In this document: positions 36,749 through 46,371 of the stretch, one piece after another
How the letters are laid out: each line of letters begins with the position of its first letter
How positions within the stretch are numbered: position 1 is the stretch's first letter
From: Dictyobacter aurantiacus
GTDB lineage: Bacteria; Chloroflexota; Ktedonobacteria; Ktedonobacterales; Ktedonobacteraceae
Assembly: GCF_003967515.1 (NCBI RefSeq)
Contig: NZ_BIFQ01000001.1
Coordinates: forward strand, 1,116,001-1,180,000
Direction of reading: 5' to 3'
Length of the DNA: 64,000 nt
Translations under genes and position numbers: made by a program
The notes under the pieces: generated by a model
The model's input: the letters and a program-made list of their open reading frames with translations, nothing else
What the model was told of the DNA's origin: nothing
Databases searched by the model: none

Positions 36749-37729
36749 CTACTCTGCAAGCGTCTGTATACCCGGTTCTCTACCTACCCGTAACTCCTTC
36801 TCGTATTGGGTCGCTCGTTTGACAACGTGCATTCCGGCACGTTCATATAAGCGCGTCGCGCCCGTCAGGCTCTGTGCATCGACCGACAGGTAAACCTTAT
36901 GTATATCGCGACGAAAAAATTCACTAAAAGAGTGCTGTAAAAGCGCCAGGGCCAATCCCTGACGGCGCCATGGTCGACGCACACCCAGCACATGCACCCA
37001 GCCGCCATCTTCCTCATTGGCGCAGAGAGAGAGCCCGGCGATCTCATCGCCATCCATGGCCAGGAACCAGAGCGAAAGGTCAAAACGTTCACGCTGCGTG
37101 GCCCAATAACGCCATTGCTCAAAGCTCTGGCTCATAAAGCCCCAATGATCACGGAAGATCTCTTCATCGGCCTCGTAAACGGCATACAGCATATCTGGTG
37201 TCGGGTTAATGACCTGGATATGCTCAGGCCATTGGGGAACTACAGACGCCGTCGGCAGCTCAATCCCCATCACCCAAAAATTACGAATTGGCTGGAAATC
37301 ATGCTGCTCCAGCAAGGACTTCCAGGCAAGATTTTTGTTGTTACAATACCCACGCAGGGTGACGCGAAGTTCAGGGGAAGCCAGCGGCATCTGCTCTCGC
37401 GTCCACTGCTCGGCCTTTTCCAGGAGCAAATCGCCAATACCATAGTCAAGGTATTGCGGATGGATACCGCAGCGTACAAAATTGCGTGCATGCTGCACAT
37501 GCTCCATCACAGCATAGGCAATCGCCCGCCCCTCATGGTCCAGCACCAACCAGCCGCCACTGTTCAGATCGACATCCGGCGCGCCAAGCATCCGGCGCAT
37601 GTCATCCAAGGTATTGGCAACCTGGCCCTGCCAATGAAGATCACTGGCCACGACGATCTGATGCACTTTCTCTGCATCACCTAAAGTCAACTGACGAACC
37701 GTAAAGGTGCCAGGAATTTTTGTTATCAC
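36749..37729 (-). CDS. Tandem GNAT acetyltransferase
   Basis: 326 residues from GTG 37729, which has GGAG seven bases ahead. Two GNAT modules: the N-terminal one has a degenerate CoA loop (IHPQYLDYGIGDLLL); the C-terminal one is canonical (VRRPWRRQGLALALLQ) and continues with SLTGATRLYERAGM. The layout resembles mycothiol synthase-type tandem GNAT proteins, but the substrate cannot be assigned. Paired with the related GNAT gene 73 bp downstream. Confidence 0.85.
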   Translation of the reverse strand: MITKIPGTFTVRQLTLGDAEKVHQIVVASDLHWQGQVANTLDDMRRMLGAPDVDLNSGGWLVLDHEGRAIAYAVMEHVQHARNFVRCGIHPQYLDYGIGDLLLEKAEQWTREQMPLASPELRVTLRGYCNNKNLAWKSLLEQHDFQPIRNFWVMGIELPTASVVPQWPEHIQVINPTPDMLYAVYEADEEIFRDHWGFMSQSFEQWRYWATQRERFDLSLWFLAMDGDEIAGLSLCANEEDGGWVHVLGVRRPWRRQGLALALLQHSFSEFFRRDIHKVYLSVDAQSLTGATRLYERAGMHVVKRATQYEKELRVGREPGIQTLAE

Positions 37730-37817
37730 AACTGTTCTCCATTCCTTCGGATGATGGAAGCATTGGCCCTCTGAGCACAATTGCTTCCATCAGAACAATC
37801 ACATTAATAAGAAGATG

Positions 37818-38642
37818 CTAGCCGTTGCGCTTCAATTTGCCGGTACGCTTGGCGTAGCGCTCAGCCATCCTGAAGATCCACATGCCGACAGGAATACTCA
37901 CCGCGCCCGTGATTAATAGCGGCCAGATGTTGCTCCAGACCTCGGGCGACCAGAGCTCCTTGCCCGACAATAGTCCGGCGCGCAGCCCGTTGAGCACATA
38001 GGTGGCGGGCGAGAGCCAGGATAAAGGCTGCATCCAGGCCGGCAGAACGGTCACTGGATAGTAGACGCCCGAAACCAGCAGGATCACCGCGCGCACAATA
38101 AAGGACATCTGCATGCCCTTCTCGGTATACAGTAGCGGCAGGACCGAGGTGGCGATGCCAAAACCGATAAACGAGATGCTCCCCAGCAGCAGCATAAACA
38201 CAACCGTCAGATAGTTGGCGTGGCTAAGATCGAGATGGAAAAAGAGGACCACCACGATCAACTGCAGGGCTGTAAACAGCAGTCCGTGTACGATGGCGTA
38301 CCAGCAGCTTCCAATCATATGCGTCAAACGCGAGATGGGAGCCATGAAGGTATATTCGATCGTCCCTTCCCAGTGCTCAATGTTGATGACATCGGTCACG
38401 CCATCAAAGGTCACGCTCAAATAGGTCCAGACTGATGTACCAATCAACAGGTACAGGATCATATAGTTGACCTGGGCCGGCTTCAGGTCGGGCGTGGCCT
38501 GCGCGATAAACGTTATGCTGAGCGCGTTCACCACATTATAAAAGAGCCAGACCACCTCCCACGCCCAGTAACGCTTGGTCAGATTCCAGTTGCGCTCAAA
38601 AAACGCAAAGCTGGCACGCGCCTGATGCAACATCGACGACAT
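37818..38642 (-). CDS. ABC-2 type transporter permease
   Basis: 274 residues, six predicted membrane segments, ABC-2 membrane fold (VSGVYYPVTVLPAWMQPLSWLSPATYVLNG is the conserved C-terminal region, with PVTVLP and LSPATY typical). Partner of the ATPase gene that ends 15 bp upstream. Exports a drug, lipid or polysaccharide; not resolved. Confidence 0.92.
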   Translation of the reverse strand: MSSMLHQARASFAFFERNWNLTKRYWAWEVVWLFYNVVNALSITFIAQATPDLKPAQVNYMILYLLIGTSVWTYLSVTFDGVTDVINIEHWEGTIEYTFMAPISRLTHMIGSCWYAIVHGLLFTALQLIVVVLFFHLDLSHANYLTVVFMLLLGSISFIGFGIATSVLPLLYTEKGMQMSFIVRAVILLVSGVYYPVTVLPAWMQPLSWLSPATYVLNGLRAGLLSGKELWSPEVWSNIWPLLITGAVSIPVGMWIFRMAERYAKRTGKLKRNG

Positions 38643-38657
38643 AGTAACAACTCTCCT

Positions 38658-39620
38658 TTAACTATTCTCTTCTTCTTCACGCCGGGCCTCGTACACCTCG
38701 AAGGCCTTCTCCCAACTACCATAGCGCTTCACATCTTCCTCTGTGATCAGATGGGCCGCGGTATAGTGCATAAACACTTCGTTCATAGAGACCAGTTCAG
38801 TCTTACCATGGAGAGCGGTCACGGCGCGCTTGAGGGCCTCTGTCTCCCCTTCAGCGACGATGCGTCCCTTGTCGATAATAGCCACTCGATCGCACAGGGC
38901 CTCGGCCTCGTCCATATCATGGGTCGTGATCAGGATGGTCGCGTCATGCACATCGCGCAACTCATTGACGAAGTTCTGTACATCGATCTTTGAGCGCGGA
39001 TCAAGCCCGGTGGTGGGCTCATCCAGCAACAATACAATCGGCGAGGTCAAAAATGCGCGGGCGATAGCGACCTTCTGCTGCATACCACGGGACATATTCT
39101 CCAGCGGAGCATCGATGCGATCGGGCTTGATGCCCAGCCGCGTCAAAATCTCGCGGATGCGCTTGCGCGCCTCTGCCCCATTCATGTTATAGAGGCGGGC
39201 CGCATAGATCAGATTCTCCATCGGAGAGAGCTTCTTGAAGAACGACGCCTCTACACTCACGCGATTGATCAACCGCTGCACCGTGTATTCGTCCTTGACC
39301 ACGTCGTAGCCAAAGATGCGTACCGAACCCTCATCGGGAATCAGCAGCGTAGACATCATGCGGATCAAAGTAGATTTACCAGAGCCATTAGCGCCCAAAA
39401 TACCAACGATCTCACGGCGTTTGACCGTTAAACTGACATTGTCGACCGCGCGTATCTCCTTTTTCTGCTCCTTCTCCGGCGCTTTCTTCCGTGAACGACT
39501 CCATAACGAACGGGATTTTTTAAAGACTTTTGAGACACCATCAATAACGACCGCATCATCAGCCGGATCAATAGTGATATTTTTTAACAGTGGCATAGCC
39601 GCAATATCAAGGATAGACAA
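38658..39620 (-). CDS. ABC transporter ATP-binding protein
   Basis: 320 residues if it starts at TTG 39620, which has AAAGGAG seven bases ahead; ATG 39596 lacks a site. Walker A GANGSGKST, signature MSRGMQQKVAIARA, Walker B VLLLDEPTTGLDP and the switch His (ITTHDMDEAEAL) are intact. A Lys/Arg/Glu-rich insertion (~35-60) splits the first strand region. DrrA/natA-like exporter ATPase, operon with the ABC-2 permease. Confidence 0.92.
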   Translation of the reverse strand: MSILDIAAMPLLKNITIDPADDAVVIDGVSKVFKKSRSLWSRSRKKAPEKEQKKEIRAVDNVSLTVKRREIVGILGANGSGKSTLIRMMSTLLIPDEGSVRIFGYDVVKDEYTVQRLINRVSVEASFFKKLSPMENLIYAARLYNMNGAEARKRIREILTRLGIKPDRIDAPLENMSRGMQQKVAIARAFLTSPIVLLLDEPTTGLDPRSKIDVQNFVNELRDVHDATILITTHDMDEAEALCDRVAIIDKGRIVAEGETEALKRAVTALHGKTELVSMNEVFMHYTAAHLITEEDVKRYGSWEKAFEVYEARREEEENS

Positions 39621-39842
39621 GAGTTTTCTCCTTTGGAATAAGCACACCTATCAGAACATTCTCAAGTCTAGATCAACGCGGCGACCTCGACATCGAACCT
39701 TCGAACAGGCTAGATCTGTCCAACCAGACAGTGACAGTTTCCATACTTCTACCATTACATTCCCAAACGCATGCCTCAAAACGACATACCATCCTCCATT
39801 CATCAGCGAAACGACAATTCAGACCTTCAGAAAAAACACAAT

Positions 39843-39884
39843 AAAAAACCGTGGACTGGATCTGCTTCACCAGTGCCCACGGTT
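39843..39884 (-). terminator. Terminator of the small transcription unit
   Basis: Minus-strand stem ACCGTGG / CCACGGT extended by ACTGG/CCAGT across a small bulge, then six T. 31 bp after the stop of the 65-residue ORF. Confidence 0.75.
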
Positions 39885-39914
39885 GGAGGGTTGCTCTTAC
39901 ATTTGACGCGCCTG

Positions 39915-40112
39915 CTAGCGTCTATCAGGCGGTCTCCTCCTGGAGATGGGCACACTGGTCCCCTGGGCCATACCGTTGGGGCGATGCGTCAGGACAACAA
40001 AGCCTGAGGCATACAAGCCTGTGGTGGCGCCGGGCACAGCATGGGTATCGTGACCAAAAATAGCGGCGCGCTCGCGCGGCACAGCATAGGGAAGTACACG
40101 ATTGTTCAACAT
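39915..40112 (-). CDS. Small protein in a self-contained transcription unit
   Basis: 65 residues from ATG 40112, with AAAGGAG nine bases upstream (the in-frame ATG at 40121 abuts the site and is unlikely). Composition is mixed, ending in a basic ISRRRPPDRR tail. No family recognised. A near-consensus promoter with an overlapping dyad lies ~100 bp upstream and a Rho-independent terminator follows. This supports a real gene, or a structured small RNA that happens to hold an ORF. Confidence 0.6.
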   Translation of the reverse strand: MLNNRVLPYAVPRERAAIFGHDTHAVPGATTGLYASGFVVLTHRPNGMAQGTSVPISRRRPPDRR

Positions 40113-40215
40113 GCCAGCCATCTCCTTTCATAAAAATCGGCGAAAAAGGCAGAAAAAAATATCTCACAGTAAGTGAGAGGTATTGGGGATCACACATGTA
40201 ATCCCCACTGCTTCC

Positions 40216-40246
40216 AAGTATACGGAATATACTTGTTCTATGTCAA
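40216..40246 (-). promoter_or_regulatory. Promoter with operator-like dyad for the small gene
   Basis: Minus strand: TTGACA (40241-40246), 18-bp spacer, TATACT (40217-40222). The -10 lies in a perfect dyad AAGTATA-CGGAA-TATACTT (40216-40234), a plausible repressor site. Confidence 0.65.
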
Positions 40247-40291
40247 GGGAATATGATAACAAGTTTTATTTTTGTAAACGCCAGGTAAGTA

Positions 40292-40651
40292 TTACTTCTC
40301 TTTCAGATAAGACCGTAATTTCCCCTGCTGAATTACCTGCACCAGTTCGACATGGCGCTGGAGTGCTTCCTCAGGATCACTAAAGACATACTCACACAGG
40401 GGTAAACGCACCAGGGTATGATACCCACCCTGCTGGGGGTAGATGGTTGTGACATAATCACGGCCAAAGTTGCGGTCCGCAAATGTCGCCACGACATATT
40501 GCTTGTGGTCCGGGGCAATCGCGATGTGGCGCGCCAGGTCCAGCGTCTGCAGGCGCACAGGAGGCGCACCCGGGATCTCTAATTCCCGTTTTTCGGGGAT
40601 CTGTAATGGAATGAGCGTTTGCTCGGAACTGACTACTTCATTTTCTGACAT
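40292..40651 (-). CDS. Conserved-looking hypothetical protein
   Basis: 119 residues, cytosolic, no membrane segment. ATG 40651 has GGAGG five bases ahead, so translation is likely. Hydrophobic/aromatic alternation in the middle (HKQYVVATFADRNFGRDYVTT) suggests a compact beta-rich fold. Family and function not recognised. Confidence 0.7.
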   Translation of the reverse strand: MSENEVVSSEQTLIPLQIPEKRELEIPGAPPVRLQTLDLARHIAIAPDHKQYVVATFADRNFGRDYVTTIYPQQGGYHTLVRLPLCEYVFSDPEEALQRHVELVQVIQQGKLRSYLKEK

Positions 40652-40763
40652 GGAATCCTCCTACCAAATTATTAGCTCGAAAAAGTGCAGCCCACAGTTA
40701 AGATGACAGGAGGCCGCAACCTATAGTGTACGAAAATGTACCGTGGAGGTCAAGCAGTCTATG

Positions 40764-43241
40764 CTAAAATTCTAGCCGCATCTTCTTGCGCTTCTGCCGC
40801 CTCGCCTGCAGGCGTTTGTACTGCCTACCGATAGCATCGGGCACGCGACGCAGGAAGCGAGGATGTCGAGCCACGTAAAAGAACAGTCGTCCCCGCAAAC
40901 GCTTCCACATGGCCGGCAACTCGCTGTGTTCCCCTGATCGCCGCGGATGTTCTACGCTGTCGGGGTCAGCCCAACGCTCACGCACAAAGATATCCCCTAG
41001 CCGCTCCAGGGCCTGCGCATCTTCTTTTGAGGTCAGGACCGAACCCGCCAGGCTATGCAGGTATTCATAGGGTGTCTGCGATGACTGGCGCTCAATGCCA
41101 GCCCACTCAGCCAGCGTACAGATACGGCCATAGATCTGGGCCGCCATGCTATAGCGGCTGAACAGGCGCCGCCACCAGAACGCAAAGATCAGCGCACCCA
41201 GCAAGATTACTACCAGTATACCCCCCAGGCCGATACGCAATGGGCCCTGCAACACGTCCTGCGACTGGTTAGCACCTGATCCACCGCTTCCACTATCAGC
41301 AGGGTTATCAATATTGCGATTACGGCGCGCTTTATTTGTAGCCGAAGGCAGGGTAACACTGTTCCCACCCGGGAGAGGCGCGCTGGTGCTATATTGATCA
41401 GGCTGTGGACGCTCAAACGTTTTAAAGCTGGCCGAAGGCTCAAAGTTAATCCAGCCATAACCGGCGAAGTAGACCTGGGTCCAGCTATGGGCATCCACTC
41501 CACGAATAGTATACTGCCCATTTTCATAGGTCCCCGGTGCGTATCCGGCGACCTCACGAGTTGGAATGCCCAGCGAGCGGGCCATGAGCGTCATGGCCGT
41601 TGAAAAGTAGTTACAATAGCCATCGTGGTTCTTATTCTCAAAGAGGAACCAGAGCACAGGATCAACCCCGGCCGGGGGATGAATATTGGTATTATAGGTA
41701 TAATGCTGACGCAGATATGTTTCCAGCGCCGCCGCCTTATCATACATGGTTGTGGCCTTTGCCTGCGTCACTATCTTTTGCGCCAGGTCGTGGATACGCT
41801 TATCCTTCTGGAGATAGTCAGGAACCTGGGTAAAATCTTTTACCGTCTGAGGATTAAAGTAGTCCACCGGGGGCAACTGATCGGGTGCCTGGCTCGGATT
41901 AAAATTGGGCGCATTGGCAGGCATAGGAATCTCGCGCAGCGATACGGTATCGGCCGACGAAGCCGTAGAGATCACGGTATAGTGCGTACCGGCCGCCAGA
42001 GCATTGTTGTTATCACCCAGCCAGGCGATGATACCGCCGCTGCCATCCAGCACATTAGCCGGCAGAGACATCTGTACAATATCCGATGCACCCACCAGGT
42101 ACGGCTGTTGCTCACCGGGGGCCGCAACGACCTCGATGGTCTGCTTGACCGTATGGGTCTTCTGCGTGCTGTTCGACAACGTCGTATTGGCGGCAATATG
42201 ATATTTCTGATTGTCATAGACTATCGACCAGCCATGGTCATAGGTATCATACGTCACCAGGGTCAGATACTGAGGTTGAACATCATCGATCTTCACTTTA
42301 AAGACGATATCCTGCGTCAGATTAGGGTTACCGCCAAGCACCAGGGTATCTTTAAAGTTGCCATGGTTGGCCGCGACGTTATCCGTGGAACCTACAGAAT
42401 TAAAGATGCTAGAAAATTGTCCTAACGGACCATTGGGCGTCCAGATCTGGGCCAGGTGCGACTCCTCATAAGAACTGGGGAGGAGCCAGGAGAGCACGAG
42501 GATGCTTACGGTAATAAAAATGCCGGTCTGCATCACGTCCCAGCTCAGGTCATCTGAGTAGCGCAAACCTTTGCGCTGCCAGCCGTGGATCGCCTGGTGG
42601 AGGTTAAAGCGTAACAGCAGGACCAGAGCGGCCAGCAAGAAGATCACAAGCAGGATAATGTAGGGCGCAATGACATTGTTTAAATTGAAGACAAGCACGA
42701 CGGCATTCATGATCACCATCAGCCAGGGAAGATGCCAGCGATACAGACACAGTACACTACAATACGCCAGCATAGAACAACTGAAAACGATAAAGAAGAA
42801 AAGGATAGAGCTATCGAAATTAAAATTTCCGTTGAATATCAGGCTGCATCCATGCAGTAGCGCTTGCCAGCTGGCGGAGACATTACCTTCATAGAAAAAT
42901 CTGGTCATCTGCCAGTAGGAGAAGGCAAGGCTCAGTAGTGTAAACAGCGTATAGACCAGAGCAGGCGCAAACCGCTGTTGCTTGGCCGACCAGAGCCCGA
43001 GCAATAAGGCGATAAAGGTGGTAAAAGTTAGCACGCTCAGGTTATCAACCCAATCGGCGGCTTGAATACACCAGGTCACACAGTACACCATTAAAGCTAT
43101 TAAGAAAAGAGAGAACCAGCCCTCTTCAAAGTAGTGTGCAATTCCTCTATTGCTGCTAACCAGCTCATTAACGTCATCCTGTCGTCTCCTGGATGGATCG
43201 GTAATCAGCTTTGAGAGACGTTCCATCGCCGCATTGCGCAT
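40764..43241 (-). CDS. TgpA-like membrane transglutaminase-domain protein
   Basis: 825 residues: ~6 N-terminal membrane segments, an extracytoplasmic linker, a transglutaminase core with catalytic Cys (GYCNYFSTA, ~540), His (GVDAHSWTQVYF, ~578) and acidic residue in WINFEPS, then a late membrane segment and a C-terminal cytosolic domain resembling DUF4129. Family members act on cell-surface peptides or proteins; the substrate is unknown. AGAGG overlapping the DUF58 stop serves its ATG. Third gene of moxR-DUF58-TGase. Confidence 0.92.
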   Translation of the reverse strand: MRNAAMERLSKLITDPSRRRQDDVNELVSSNRGIAHYFEEGWFSLFLIALMVYCVTWCIQAADWVDNLSVLTFTTFIALLLGLWSAKQQRFAPALVYTLFTLLSLAFSYWQMTRFFYEGNVSASWQALLHGCSLIFNGNFNFDSSILFFFIVFSCSMLAYCSVLCLYRWHLPWLMVIMNAVVLVFNLNNVIAPYIILLVIFLLAALVLLLRFNLHQAIHGWQRKGLRYSDDLSWDVMQTGIFITVSILVLSWLLPSSYEESHLAQIWTPNGPLGQFSSIFNSVGSTDNVAANHGNFKDTLVLGGNPNLTQDIVFKVKIDDVQPQYLTLVTYDTYDHGWSIVYDNQKYHIAANTTLSNSTQKTHTVKQTIEVVAAPGEQQPYLVGASDIVQMSLPANVLDGSGGIIAWLGDNNNALAAGTHYTVISTASSADTVSLREIPMPANAPNFNPSQAPDQLPPVDYFNPQTVKDFTQVPDYLQKDKRIHDLAQKIVTQAKATTMYDKAAALETYLRQHYTYNTNIHPPAGVDPVLWFLFENKNHDGYCNYFSTAMTLMARSLGIPTREVAGYAPGTYENGQYTIRGVDAHSWTQVYFAGYGWINFEPSASFKTFERPQPDQYSTSAPLPGGNSVTLPSATNKARRNRNIDNPADSGSGGSGANQSQDVLQGPLRIGLGGILVVILLGALIFAFWWRRLFSRYSMAAQIYGRICTLAEWAGIERQSSQTPYEYLHSLAGSVLTSKEDAQALERLGDIFVRERWADPDSVEHPRRSGEHSELPAMWKRLRGRLFFYVARHPRFLRRVPDAIGRQYKRLQARRQKRKKMRLEF

Positions 43242-43246
43242 TACGC

Positions 43247-44458
43247 TTACCTCTGTTGTAGTGCACGCACATCAGTACCCGTTTCTAAAATTTGAGTAAT
43301 AGGTTCACCACGTTTGACGCGCATAACCGGGACGCCCGAACCTTCCAGCAAAGCCAGTGTATCTTCATCCGGTGGCTGCTCTATAAAAGAGGCTGCATCC
43401 AATCCTAGAACGGCGGTCTGTACTCCACGCAGTTTCAAGTGACGCAAACTCTCATGCCAGTCACGCGAATTTGATGGTGTAATCACGATGGCTACCGCGT
43501 TACGCCCAAAGTGGAAGGCATCCATAGCCAGGGCTTCTTTCAGATCTGGCCCATCACCCGCCGTAACGACAGCCAGCAATTCCAGCGCGCGCTCGATCTG
43601 TCGCTCACCTCGATCCAACGGCAACATCTCTCTACGTTCACCATTCACAATCATACCCACGGAAAAATCCTGCCGCAAAAGATAGGTAGCCAGGGTAGCG
43701 GCGATCGTTACGCCGTATTCCTCAGTCGATTCACTGCCCTCGCCGGCCTGCACAGCGGAGTGAAGATCCAAAAAGATCCAGGCATCAATGGCTGGGTCAA
43801 GGTCAAACTCTTTCACCATCAGCTTGTTATAATGCGCACTGGAACGCCAGTGAATACGATTGAGCGCATCACCGCTGGCGTATTCACGGATAGTGGTGGG
43901 AGTGGTGGTGGTCTGTAATGCACGGCGTGAGCTCCTGCCACGTCCGGGCAGACCACCGGTAAACAGTGCAAAATTGGATAAGGGATAGACGCGCGGCAAG
44001 ACCAGTATTTCCTGCGCGGGCGCCAGCACGATGCGACGGCGAAACAACCCGAAGGGATCTCCACTCATAGCCATCACGGGCCCAAGCTGGAAGCGTCCGC
44101 GTCGCTGACACACACTGCGCGCGCGCCAGGTGGCCCGCTTGCGCCCTCCCATGCTGGCCACATACCCGGCCCAATGTCCGGGTAGGGTCGAGCCATCAGC
44201 GATCTGCACCCATAATTTGGGAAAGGAGCTCAGGTTATCAAGCGTCAAACGCTCATCAAAATACTCGCCTACCTGAACGCGTCCGGCCACAGAGGTGCGG
44301 CGAAATACCATCTTGAGCAGGCTGAAGCGAGTCCAGATCCAGGATAGGATGAACAGGACCAGGAGCACATACGTCAAAACGTAGAGGACCTTCCAGGCAC
44401 TACTGATGGCAAAGAAAGCCAGCACGAGAATCAGTAAGAATACTTGCCATGGACGCAT
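43247..44458 (-). CDS. DUF58 (vWA-like) membrane protein
   Basis: 403 residues from ATG 44458, two bases after the moxR stop, with AAGGGGG eight bases ahead. Two N-terminal membrane helices, then the DUF58 hallmark (TTIREYASGDALNRIHWRSS) and a vWA-like fold with FLDLHSA. Usually partners with MoxR ATPases. Confidence 0.92.
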   Translation of the reverse strand: MRPWQVFLLILVLAFFAISSAWKVLYVLTYVLLVLFILSWIWTRFSLLKMVFRRTSVAGRVQVGEYFDERLTLDNLSSFPKLWVQIADGSTLPGHWAGYVASMGGRKRATWRARSVCQRRGRFQLGPVMAMSGDPFGLFRRRIVLAPAQEILVLPRVYPLSNFALFTGGLPGRGRSSRRALQTTTTPTTIREYASGDALNRIHWRSSAHYNKLMVKEFDLDPAIDAWIFLDLHSAVQAGEGSESTEEYGVTIAATLATYLLRQDFSVGMIVNGERREMLPLDRGERQIERALELLAVVTAGDGPDLKEALAMDAFHFGRNAVAIVITPSNSRDWHESLRHLKLRGVQTAVLGLDAASFIEQPPDEDTLALLEGSGVPVMRVKRGEPITQILETGTDVRALQQR

Positions 44459-44460
44459 AG

Positions 44461-45432
44461 CTAGCGCCCCCTTCCACCACCAACCCACGCGTTTGGCACC
44501 GGCACCGATTGCAAGATCTCGTCAAGAATTTGCGCCGAGGTCACAGAGCGTACGCGTGCAGCAGGAGTGACAATAATACGGTGTGCCAGGGTCGGCTTGA
44601 CCAGGAGCTTGATGTCATCGGGAATGACGTAGCCGCGACCACGTATAGCGGCCAGAGCCTGGGACGCACGGAACAGGGCCAGCGATCCGCGTGGGCTCAC
44701 ACCCAGATAAATATTCTGATGGTTGCGGGTTGCGTTGGCCAGGGCCACAATATACTCTCGAATCGATGGATCAACATGTATGCTACGCACCTGCTGCTGA
44801 ATCAAGACCAATTCATCAGCAGTCATAATCTGGGCCAGGTCCTCAAGCGGATGATGGTGTTGATGACTATCCAGAATATTGATCTCGTCTTCGGCACGCG
44901 GATAACCGAGCTTAATACTCATCATGAAGCGGTCCAGTTGCGCCTCGGGCAAAGGAAAGGTACCTTCATATTCAATCGGGTTTTGCGTCGCCATCACCAT
45001 GAAAGGTTGGGGCAGCTGATAGGTCACACCGTCTACCGTAATCTGAGCTTCTTCCATTGCCTCAAGCAAAGCCGACTGGGTTTTGGGAGTGGCACGATTA
45101 ACCTCGTCCGCCAGTACAATCTGTGACATGATCGGTCCGGGACGAAACTCAAAATTGCCCGATTTCTGGTTATAAATAGAGACACCAGTCACATCACTGG
45201 GTAACAGATCAGGGGTAAACTGGATACGTTTAAAAGAACAACCAATCGAACGGGCGATAGCTTTAGTAAGCACGGTTTTACCTACGCCCGGCACATCTTC
45301 AATCAAAATATGACCGTGGCAAATTACCGCGATTAAGCTGAACGCAACGGGCTCGGCTTTGCCAACAATGACCCGTTCAACATTGCCGATCACACGCTGT
45401 ACAGCGGCTGCAAGGTCTTGTACTGACTGCAT
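44461..45432 (-). CDS. MoxR-family AAA+ ATPase
   Basis: 323 residues. Walker A in [11 protein letters not shown], Walker B in [10 protein letters not shown], sensor 1 in VMATQNP, arginine finger region PEAQLDRF. MoxR ATPases act as chaperones that insert cofactors or remodel partners encoded beside them, here the DUF58 and transglutaminase proteins. Confidence 0.95.
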   Translation of the reverse strand: MQSVQDLAAAVQRVIGNVERVIVGKAEPVAFSLIAVICHGHILIEDVPGVGKTVLTKAIARSIGCSFKRIQFTPDLLPSDVTGVSIYNQKSGNFEFRPGPIMSQIVLADEVNRATPKTQSALLEAMEEAQITVDGVTYQLPQPFMVMATQNPIEYEGTFPLPEAQLDRFMMSIKLGYPRAEDEINILDSHQHHHPLEDLAQIMTADELVLIQQQVRSIHVDPSIREYIVALANATRNHQNIYLGVSPRGSLALFRASQALAAIRGRGYVIPDDIKLLVKPTLAHRIIVTPAARVRSVTSAQILDEILQSVPVPNAWVGGGRGR

Positions 45433-45738
45433 TAATCACTCCACAAGAGGTTTTATCGAAGCTGGCGCATCGATAGTTATCTGATCCATTGAAATGCGAT
45501 AGACGAAAAGCGGTGTTTATTATGGTATCACTTACTACCTCAATAACACAATGATAGTCATAAATTTGCTGTATAAAAAACAGTGCACGAACATTCCTAA
45601 CTAATACGATGCGCCATATGTTTTTGTTACAGCCTTCCATATAATGATACGTCTATCCTGAATCCTATATCTCATGCATAGCAAAAGTACCCTCCTTCAT
45701 TCTATGAAAGGGACTATCCTCAAAGGCGAGTCTATGCT
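45433..45738. other. Divergent intergenic region, moxR / acyP
   Basis: 306 bp, A/T-rich, must hold the promoters of both operons. A TATAAT occurs on the plus strand at ~45641 but without a good -35 at 17 bp. No gene seen. Confidence 0.35.
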
Positions 45739-46047
45739 ATGATGGAGGCTATGAGCCAGAACAATCCGAACCCAAAAGAAGAACTTTACGCAGTGGTAGT
45801 CGGACTTGTGCAGGGCGTAGGCTTTCGTTATTTCGTTGTCGAAAAAGCACTTCCCCTGGGGTTACACGGGTACGTCCGCAATGATAGCAGTGGCGACGTT
45901 GAAGTAGTCGCGCAGGGGACGCGTCCCGCGCTCGAGCGTCTGCTGGCCCTGCTGCGGCAGGGTCCCTCGGCAGCACAGGTGCAGGATGTACGTGTAACCT
46001 GGAGAGAACCTACGGAACATATAAATGGCTTCCACGTCCGATGGTAG
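45739..46047 (+). CDS. acyP: Acylphosphatase
   Basis: 102 residues, hydrolyses acyl phosphates. The catalytic loop GLVQGVGFRYF contains the phosphate-binding Arg, and GYVRNDSSGDVEVVAQG contains the catalytic Asn. The start at 45739 is preferred for AAGGCGAG ~8 bases ahead; a Met at residue 5 is too close to GGAGG. Followed by gatC after 28 bp. Confidence 0.94.
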   Translation: MMEAMSQNNPNPKEELYAVVVGLVQGVGFRYFVVEKALPLGLHGYVRNDSSGDVEVVAQGTRPALERLLALLRQGPSAAQVQDVRVTWREPTEHINGFHVRW

Positions 46048-46075
46048 CAAGCAGGTTATATAGAAGAGGAACAGT

Positions 46076-46366
46076 ATGATTGATCGCGAGACGGTACAAA
46101 ATGTCGCCCAACTCGCCAGGTTGGGGCTAAGCGAGGAAGAGGTCGACATGTTTGGGACCCAACTTTCTGCTATTCTAGACCATATCCATATTTTGCAGGA
46201 AGCGGATGTGAGCGGTGTTTCCCCAACAGCGCATGCTTCTCGCCTCACCAATATCACACGTGAGGATCTCCCACGACCATCCTATCCACCCGAGGTGTTG
46301 CTGGCGAATGCGCCCGATCAGGATGAGAACTGCCTGAAGGTCAATGCGGTACTGGAGGAGGAATAG
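46076..46366 (+). CDS. gatC: Asp/Glu-tRNA amidotransferase subunit C
   Basis: 96 residues. Small subunit that wraps GatA and GatB in the enzyme that converts Glu-tRNAGln or Asp-tRNAAsn to the amide form. Typical N-terminus (VQNVAQLARLGLSEEEVDMF) and middle (ILDHIHILQEADVSGVSPTA). GatA follows after 5 bp; gatB is not in the window. Confidence 0.95.
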   Translation: MIDRETVQNVAQLARLGLSEEEVDMFGTQLSAILDHIHILQEADVSGVSPTAHASRLTNITREDLPRPSYPPEVLLANAPDQDENCLKVNAVLEEE

Positions 46367-46371
46367 GATAG

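Noticed and set aside
41625..42425. 266-codon frame opposite the transglutaminase gene
   Set aside because: Shadow of a gene with clear catalytic motifs on the other strand.
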